Shown here in pieces: positions 1 to 5,238 of a stretch of 5,238 nucleotides of DNA. Location: NCBI GenBank assembly GCA_028288545.1, contig JAQBNQ010000326.1, positions 1 to 5,238 of the forward strand. Direction: 5' to 3'. A program made the translations under genes and the position numbers. The notes beneath the pieces were generated by a model. It was not told the origin of the DNA. It did no database searches and worked only from the letters and a program-made list of their open reading frames with translations. Position 1 is the stretch's first letter. Each line of letters begins with the position of its first letter. Source of the stretch: Bacteroidota bacterium (GTDB lineage: Bacteria; Bacteroidota; Bacteroidia; Chitinophagales; LD1).

Positions 1-693
1 ACCCGAACGGCCGCGTTTTGTGGTGATCATGATCACCCCATTAGCACCGCGTGAGCCGTAAATAGCTGTTGACGATGCATCCTTTAATACCTCGGCCGAG
101 GCAACATCAAGCGGGTTAATGGAGTTCGGGTCCACACCAACCACACCATCTACCACATACAATGGGTCGATATTTGAATTGATGGAACCGATACCCCTGA
201 TCCGTACCTTAGCACCAGCACCAGGTGCCGTGCTGTTAACGCTAACCTCCACACCTGCTATTTTACCTTGCAGGGCCTGCGTTACATTGGCAACCGGCTT
301 ATCATTTAACTGGTCGCCTTTGATGCCTGTAACAGCACCGGTAAGATCTGACTTTTTAACGGTACCGTAACCAATTACAACCACCTCGTTGAGCGCGCTG
401 GGTGCTCCCACCAGTTGGATATTTATAACAGTTTTACCAACTGTTGATATCTCCTGCCTGGCGTAGCCAGTGTATGAAAATATCAGTATAGGATTGGCAT
501 TGGTAACTTGTATTGTAAAATTTCCATTAAGATCTGATTGGGTGCCACCCTGGGTACCCTTTATTTTAATGCTTACACCAGGTAAAGCGGAATTGTCCTT
601 AGCATCGGTAACCTTTCCGCTGATCTTAACCTGTGCCATCGTGTGCAAAGACAGCAAGGTGAGCAAAATTGAGTAGATAAGATTTTTCTTCAT
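1..693 (-). CDS. SusC-like TonB-dependent outer-membrane transporter, N-terminal part (cut by window edge)
   Basis: Reading leftward from the ATG at 693-691 gives 231 codons without a stop, in frame to base 1. The family usually has about 1000 residues, so only the N-terminus is present. Residues 1-20 are a signal peptide (MKKNLIYSILL..., cleavage expected after HTMA, before Q21). Residues about 22-107 form a carboxypeptidase-D regulatory-like domain (KISGKVTD, LPGVSIKIKGT, GNFTI, LIFSYTGY). ALNEVVVIGYGTVKKSDLTGAV (100-121) is the characteristic SusC linker into the plug. The plug shows KIAGVEV, VRIRGIGSIN, DPLYVVDGV and LKDASSTAIYGSRGANGVIMITTKRG (203-228), all SusC/RagA hallmarks. By family knowledge it imports oligosaccharides across the outer membrane using TonB energy, capped by a SusD lipoprotein normally encoded next; that gene would lie left of the window. 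The substrate cannot be read from this part. It is probably cotranscribed with the hydrolase at 893-2191, since no clear promoter lies directly in front of it. Confidence 0.95.
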   Translation of the reverse strand, partial: MKKNLIYSILLTLLSLHTMAQVKISGKVTDAKDNSALPGVSIKIKGTQGGTQSDLNGNFTIQVTNANPILIFSYTGYARQEISTVGKTVINIQLVGAPSALNEVVVIGYGTVKKSDLTGAVTGIKGDQLNDKPVANVTQALQGKIAGVEVSVNSTAPGAGAKVRIRGIGSINSNIDPLYVVDGVVGVDPNSINPLDVASAEVLKDASSTAIYGSRGANGVIMITTKRGRSG

Positions 694-754
694 AACATTG
701 TTTATAGGTTATTTTTAAAATGGGTCTCTATTGGAATGCTTCACAACAGTTGTT

Positions 755-847
755 TCAGGGCGGTTTGTAACCACCAGGAGGCCGGTTTCTACCGCCGGGA
801 AAGGGCAAAGCAATTCCAGCTACCTTTATGGTATTATTTTTTTTCAT
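755..847 (-). CDS. Small ORF, 30-residue Pro/Gly-rich peptide upstream of susC (possible leader peptide)
   Basis: The ATG at 847-845 opens 30 codons closed by TGA at 757-755. It lies 45 nt after the hydrolase stop and 61 nt before the susC ATG, on the same strand. The peptide begins MKKNNTIKVAGIALPF and ends in two imperfect heptads, PGGRNRP (17-23) and PGGYKPP (24-30). The two heptads differ at three codons only synonymously (CCC/CCT, GGC/GGT, CCT/CCC), which hints weakly at selection on the peptide. PPG (23-25) is a known EF-P-dependent ribosome-stalling motif, and the C-terminal Pro-Pro-stop is also a slow terminator; both are general knowledge. No Shine-Dalgarno sequence is seen, as is normal in Bacteroidota. 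There is no hydrophobic segment long enough for a signal peptide or membrane helix. I do not recognise the peptide. It could be a regulatory leader, an independent small protein or a chance ORF. Confidence 0.45.
   Translation of the reverse strand: MKKNNTIKVAGIALPFPGGRNRPPGGYKPP
759..796 (-). promoter_or_regulatory. Tandem RNA hairpins in the susC leader
   Basis: In the leftward transcript two 17-nt hairpins sit four bases apart. The first (796-780) is GGCGGU, loop AGAA, ACCGgCC, with one bulged G. The second (775-759) is GGUGGUU, loop ACA, AACCGCC, with one G-U pair. The four arms can also re-pair: the first arm GGCGGU is an exact complement of ACCGCC in the last arm, and the middle arms share AACC/GGUU complementarity. 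Mutually exclusive folds are therefore possible, as in attenuators. The stop codon of the small ORF follows one base after the second hairpin. No U-run follows, so it is not an intrinsic terminator. The pairing is visible in the sequence; the regulatory role is inference. The hairpins could simply be a by-product of the repeated Gly-Gly and Pro codons. Confidence 0.45.
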
Positions 848-892
848 GAATAATGGATTATAGTTTGCTTCTAATTATATCAAGTTGGCCGG

Positions 893-2191
893 CTACCGGT
901 TTTTAACAGCCCACTGCTTTAAAACGGTAATGGCATCATATAAAACACCGGCTTCGCCCCTGAAATCCCCGGAACCTTTGGGCGCACCCGTTCGTACATC
1001 ATACCACTCAAAAAAGCCTTTATTGACTATCACCCTGTCAAGCATCGGCAATAATTCGGCATAAGCCGCCTGTGCATGGCCATAAGAAACCAGCGGCGCG
1101 ATCATGCGTCCGCCAAACCATGTCCAGTCGCCCGCATTTTGATAATTATAAGGCTTCATGTTAGGGTACTCCTTCTCGGGATAAGGAGGATACACAGTTA
1201 TCCCAATAGTTGCGTGATTTTCTTTAGCCGCAGCTGCGAGCATTTGTTTGTTTATTTCCAGGACCTCTGCCGGGGTATTAAATCCTGCTATAACCGCGCA
1301 TATCGATCCCCCGGTGTATAGAATATCCTTTTCGTTGAAATCGGGAGAAAACGGACTTCCATTAAGGTATATGTGAGGGATGTATTTTTGAGCGGCCGGG
1401 TCCCAAAGGTATTTACGAACATTTGCGGTAACTTTCGCAGCCTCCGCCGACCAATTTGTTTGAGCTTTATATCCACGAGGCGCCATAGAAAGGAAATCAT
1501 GTACCGCTTTCACAAACATGGCATTATCATAAATATCCAAGGTCCATTTAGTTTTATCATTAATGGTAACACCCCACCCTGTTTCGGATTGCACATCTCC
1601 CCAATCAATTGTCGTGGCACCGGTTACCAGGCCATACTTTACAGACCACCTCTCCTTTTGCAGGTAAATCAGCGCATCTTCCATCCGTTGTAAAACCGAC
1701 CGGCCAGCTATTTTTTCATCAAGTATGGTTTTATCACCGGTAAAATCTATGTACTTCTTTACGGCCTGGATAAGTGACGATTCCTGGTCGGTCTCTACAG
1801 TATTCTTGTGCGCGGCCCAGCCGGGCAGTAAAGGTGAATAACGGTATTGATAACCCACGCTCGCCTTTGCGCTGTCAACTACACCATCTACAATATCACC
1901 ACCCGAACCCTGGATCCTGAAAAACATTAATAATTTGCTTTTCACCTCAGTCCCGGGGTGTACCTGTAATGAGCCGTTAATAAATGTGTTGAAATCCCGG
2001 ATCCAAACTTCATTGTATGAGGTACCGGCAGAAAAACCGGACAACAATTTTAGAGCTCTGAATTGAACTGTATCAAGCCGCGTATCGGCAAGAATTTTCC
2101 CGGCTAAAATTTTGTCAGAAGCGTGCTGGGCTTCAGCAATTGAAAAAATAAAACAAAACAGCACCAAAGGAATAAGTAGGTGTTTTTTCAT
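893..2191 (-). CDS. Secreted six-hairpin (alpha/alpha)6 glycoside hydrolase, family uncertain
   Basis: This is a complete 432-residue protein. Residues 1-21 are a signal peptide (MKKHLLIPLVLFCFIFSIAEA, cleavage before Q22), so it acts in the periplasm or at the outer surface. The remainder is mostly alpha-helical with the spaced acidic and aromatic motifs of (alpha/alpha)6 glycosidases: VWIRDF (62-67), ETDQE (133-137), DWGD (196-199), YDNAMF (221-226), NAGDWTWFGGRM (352-363), FFEWYD (393-398) and GSGDFRGEAG (406-415). The pattern resembles the amylo-alpha-1,6-glucosidase/GH63-like and related six-hairpin families, but I cannot assign a CAZy family. D66, E137, D196/D199 and E395 are candidate catalytic or substrate-binding acids (inference). 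It is the first gene of a leftward unit that continues into a small ORF and susC, which suggests it processes the glycan that the transporter imports. The promoter and operator lie directly upstream. The neighbouring mannose-6-phosphate isomerase makes a mannose-containing substrate plausible, not proven. Confidence 0.8.
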   Translation of the reverse strand: MKKHLLIPLVLFCFIFSIAEAQHASDKILAGKILADTRLDTVQFRALKLLSGFSAGTSYNEVWIRDFNTFINGSLQVHPGTEVKSKLLMFFRIQGSGGDIVDGVVDSAKASVGYQYRYSPLLPGWAAHKNTVETDQESSLIQAVKKYIDFTGDKTILDEKIAGRSVLQRMEDALIYLQKERWSVKYGLVTGATTIDWGDVQSETGWGVTINDKTKWTLDIYDNAMFVKAVHDFLSMAPRGYKAQTNWSAEAAKVTANVRKYLWDPAAQKYIPHIYLNGSPFSPDFNEKDILYTGGSICAVIAGFNTPAEVLEINKQMLAAAAKENHATIGITVYPPYPEKEYPNMKPYNYQNAGDWTWFGGRMIAPLVSYGHAQAAYAELLPMLDRVIVNKGFFEWYDVRTGAPKGSGDFRGEAGVLYDAITVLKQWAVKNR

Positions 2192-2250
2192 GCAGGTAAA
2201 ATTTGAAATTAGGTTACTGCCTTTTATAAGATAGTAGGGGCAGAATTTTT

Positions 2251-2272
2251 ATAATATGTACAAACATACTAT
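2251..2272. promoter_or_regulatory. Candidate operator for the divergent GntR regulator (O1)
   Basis: An imperfect 22-bp palindrome has arms ATA-a-TATGT and ACATA-c-TAT around a 4-bp centre (acaa). Its core reads GTACAAAC, of the form GT-N4-AC and one base off the GTnTAnAC pattern known for HutC/UTRA-type GntR operators. It covers the -7 box of the leftward promoter. A second inverted repeat, GATAGTA (2230-2236) with TACTATC (2267-2273), overlaps it. The 14-base core recurs in front of the isomerase gene. Assigning it to the adjacent GntR protein is inference from position, symmetry and recurrence. Confidence 0.6.
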
Positions 2273-2291
2273 CATATTGTAAAAATCCAAA
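2261..2291 (-). promoter_or_regulatory. Promoter of the hydrolase-small ORF-susC unit
   Basis: Reading leftward, TTTG (2291-2288) is followed by exactly 19 bases and then TATGTTTG (2268-2261). This matches the Bacteroidota primary sigma consensus TTTG-N19-21-TAnnTTTG at every specified position. Transcription should begin near 2254, giving a leader of about 60 nt before the ATG at 2191. The -7 box lies inside the palindrome at 2251-2272, so a bound repressor would occlude it. Confidence 0.75.
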
Positions 2292-2402
2292 ATTTTTCCA
2301 ATTTATTTTTATTAAGAGAGATGGAAAGGCACTAAATATTGGGGGCTCCGCCTATTTTCCTGATAAATTATTACCTTGCTCCGCAATTACTTCCGGTTCA
2401 AA

Positions 2403-3137
2403 ATGAAACTCACCATCGATCATAAAAGCGCCATACCATTACACATACAGGCCGAGAACTTATTAAGGGAGCTCATCCGCGAGCCTGAGTATCAAGCTGG
2501 TAAATTATTACCCAACGAAGTGGACCTTGCTAAAAAACTGGCTATATCACGTACTACGTTAAGGCAGGCAATCAACAAGCTTGTTTACGAGGAACTGCTG
2601 GTGAGAAAGAAAAGGCTTGGAACAAAGGTGGCTCATACCAAAATGAGTTCAAAGTCAATGAACTGGTTAAGCTTCACCCAGGAAATGGAGGCCCGTGGAA
2701 TTACCATAAAAAACTACGAGCTTCATGTGAGCTGGGTTTTCCCTGAAGACCACATCGCGAATTTTTTCGATATTAAAACAGATAAGAAAGTATTGAAAAT
2801 GGAACGACTGAGGGGAAACACCGAAGAAGCTTTCGTGTATTTCATTTCGTATTTTCACCCCAGGATTGGGCTATCAGGAGAAGAGGACTTCAAAAAACCA
2901 CTTTATGAAATGCTTGAAAATGAACACTCTGTAATAGCAGATCTCTCAAAAGAAGAGATAAGCGCAAAAGCCGCAGATAAATTCATTGCGGGCAAACTGG
3001 AGATAGATCCTGGCAGCCCTGTCCTGATCAGGAAGCGATTTGTTTATGACCAGGGAGAAAGGCCAATGGAGTATAACCTGGGCTACTATAAGGCCGAAAG
3101 CTTTGTTTACACGGTAGAAAGCAGGCGCAGTTCCTAA
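2403..3137 (+). CDS. GntR-family transcriptional regulator, HutC subfamily (UTRA domain)
   Basis: The protein has 244 residues from the ATG at 2403. An in-frame TTG at 2376 would add nine residues (LRNYFRFK-like) that do not belong to the family; MKLTIDHKSAIPLHIQ is the usual N-terminus in Bacteroidota GntR proteins. Residues about 10-76 form the winged helix-turn-helix (IPLHIQAENLLRELI, LLPNEVDLAKKLAISRTTL, LRQAINKLV). The recognition helix lies near SRTTLRQAINKLV (50-62) and the wing near RKKRLGTKVA. Residues about 86-240 form a UTRA effector domain (WLSFTQEMEARG, VLKMERLRG, SPVLIRKRFVYDQGERPMEYNLGYYKAE). UTRA regulators typically bind a sugar phosphate or other catabolite and release DNA. 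Divergent from the hydrolase unit and directly upstream of the isomerase, it probably represses both through the shared element at 2255-2268 and 3183-3196. I found no strong consensus promoter for this gene itself. Confidence 0.92.
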   Translation: MKLTIDHKSAIPLHIQAENLLRELIREPEYQAGKLLPNEVDLAKKLAISRTTLRQAINKLVYEELLVRKKRLGTKVAHTKMSSKSMNWLSFTQEMEARGITIKNYELHVSWVFPEDHIANFFDIKTDKKVLKMERLRGNTEEAFVYFISYFHPRIGLSGEEDFKKPLYEMLENEHSVIADLSKEEISAKAADKFIAGKLEIDPGSPVLIRKRFVYDQGERPMEYNLGYYKAESFVYTVESRRSS

Positions 3138-3159
3138 GTTTTTATTTTTTTTAGACTTA

Positions 3160-3190
3160 TTTGAAATCTAAATGAAATAGAATATGTTTG
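3160..3190 (+). promoter_or_regulatory. Promoter of the mannose-6-phosphate isomerase gene
   Basis: TTTG (3160-3163), a 19-base spacer and TATGTTTG (3183-3190) make a full match to the Bacteroidota promoter consensus. The spacer length and -7 sequence are the same as in the leftward promoter at 2261-2291. Transcription should start near 3197, about 15 nt before the ATG at 3212. The gene can therefore be transcribed independently of the GntR gene, which ends at 3137. This also rules out a TTG start at 3188, which would lie inside the -7 box. Confidence 0.75.
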
Positions 3191-3205
3191 CACATTATAA
3201 CATAT
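3183..3205. promoter_or_regulatory. Candidate second GntR operator (O2)
   Basis: TATGTTTGCACATT (3183-3196) matches the O1 core on its minus strand, TATGTTTGTACATA (2268-2255), at 12 of 14 positions. It contains the partial palindrome ATGT-ttgc-ACAT with the same GT-N4-AC spacing. A further half-site gives ATATGT (3182-3187) and ACATAT (3200-3205) as a 6-bp inverted repeat. Part of the match is forced by both sites carrying a -7 box, but the TG inside the box and the following YACAT are not required by the promoter consensus. Binding by the GntR protein is inferred. Confidence 0.55.
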
Positions 3206-3211
3206 AAGTGC

Positions 3212-5014
<1,803 letters not shown>

Positions 5015-5067
5015 TAGCTCTATCAAAACGAAAGTTCACCAAAATGCATCCTATAAAACCTTATAAT

Positions 5068-5238
5068 ATGAATAAGATCCTTCTCCTCGTATCGGCATTC
5101 ATTTTCACATGCGCTTCTGCCATTGCACAAAAGAGTGATCAACACTTTAATGGTATAACCCTGCAACCAACAATTGCCTATATCAACTACCATAGCGAGG
5201 CTCGCAGAATGGTGCGACTGCTATTTCGCAACGGTAAA
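5068..5238 (+). CDS. Exported protein of unknown function, N-terminal part (cut by window edge)
   Basis: The ATG at 5068 opens 57 codons that remain in frame to the right edge. Residues 1-20 are a clear signal peptide (MNKILLLVSAFIFTCASAIA, cleavage before Q21). C15 is not in a lipobox, so signal peptidase I processing is expected. An in-frame ATG at 5044 would add MHPIKPYN before the signal peptide and is less likely. The mature part begins QKSDQHFNGITLQPTIAYIN and continues with Arg-rich YHSEARRMVRLLFRNGK; I recognise no family in it. It starts 53 nt after the isomerase stop with no terminator or consensus promoter between them, so it is probably in the same operon. A role in handling the same glycan, such as a secreted hydrolase or binding protein, is inference from context only. 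Confidence 0.7.
   Translation, partial: MNKILLLVSAFIFTCASAIAQKSDQHFNGITLQPTIAYINYHSEARRMVRLLFRNGK

Noticed and set aside
119..676. Rightward ORFs of 83 and 68 codons (119-370 and 470-676)
   Set aside because: They are antisense to the susC-like reading frame, which carries unmistakable family motifs; their translations have no recognisable features.
742..754. ACAAC-A-GTTGT inverted repeat as an operator or hairpin
   Set aside because: The arms are five bases around a single base, it cannot form a hairpin, and it does not recur at the other promoters.
848..892. Promoter directly before the small ORF (TTGATA and TATAAT-like boxes)
   Set aside because: These resemble the E. coli consensus with a short 15-base spacer, not the Bacteroidota consensus; cotranscription from 2261-2291 explains the layout better.
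882..897. Hairpin at the hydrolase stop (CCGG-UAG-CCGG) as a terminator
   Set aside because: The stem has only four base pairs and no U-run follows, so read-through into the small ORF and susC is expected.
1076..1693. ORFs overlapping the hydrolase (1076-1321 and 1373-1693 rightward, 1288-1500 leftward)
   Set aside because: These are shadow frames of the hydrolase gene with no independent motifs or promoters.
2372..2379. TACCTTGC as a -7 box for the GntR gene
   Set aside because: It fits TAnnTTTG at only four of six specified bases and has no TTTG at the right distance. TATTTTTA at 2304-2311 fits better but also lacks a properly spaced -33 box.
2376..2402. TTG start for the GntR gene
   Set aside because: It would add nine non-homologous residues; the ATG at 2403 gives the typical family N-terminus.
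3138..3155. T-rich stretch after the GntR stop as an intrinsic terminator
   Set aside because: No stable GC-rich hairpin precedes the T-run.
3188..3211. TTG start for the isomerase gene
   Set aside because: It lies inside the -7 box and upstream of the predicted transcription start, so it would not be in the mRNA.

Overview
The window looks like part of a Bacteroidota chromosome, most likely a Sphingobacteriaceae-type soil or plant-associated glycan degrader such as Mucilaginibacter or Pedobacter. The genus is inference. The support is a SusC-type TonB-dependent transporter, two promoters that match the Bacteroidota consensus (TTTG, 19 bases, TAnnTTTG), no Shine-Dalgarno sequences, moderate GC with AT-rich intergenic spacers, and several secreted proteins.

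Layout: the left part is a leftward transcription unit. It starts with a secreted six-hairpin (alpha/alpha)6 glycoside hydrolase (893-2191), continues through a 30-codon small ORF (755-847), and runs into the N-terminal 231 residues of a SusC-like outer-membrane transporter that leaves the window at base 1. The middle, 2192-2402, is a divergent control region. To its right, pointing rightward, are a GntR-family regulator with a UTRA effector domain (2403-3137), a 600-residue class I mannose-6-phosphate isomerase with an extra N-terminal kinase-like domain (3212-5014), and the first 57 codons of another exported protein (5068 to the right edge).

How it fits together: this reads as one end of a polysaccharide-utilisation locus. 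The hydrolase and the SusC (with its expected SusD partner outside the window) would trim and import a glycan. The isomerase would feed a hexose phosphate, probably mannose-6-phosphate, into glycolysis. The GntR/UTRA protein would sense an intermediate. The strongest regulatory signal is that the promoter of the hydrolase/SusC unit and the promoter of the isomerase gene have the same -33/-7 architecture and the same 19-base spacer. They also share a near-identical 14-base element (TATGTTTGYACATW) covering the -7 box and a partial palindrome. This predicts that the GntR protein controls both units by blocking the -7 region.

The least explained element is the small ORF in front of susC. It encodes a 30-residue peptide ending in an imperfect heptad repeat (PGGRNRP then PGGYKPP). 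The same bases form two 17-nt tandem hairpins, with a PPG stall-type motif and a Pro-Pro-stop end. This could be a translational leader regulating the transporter, but no function is demonstrated.
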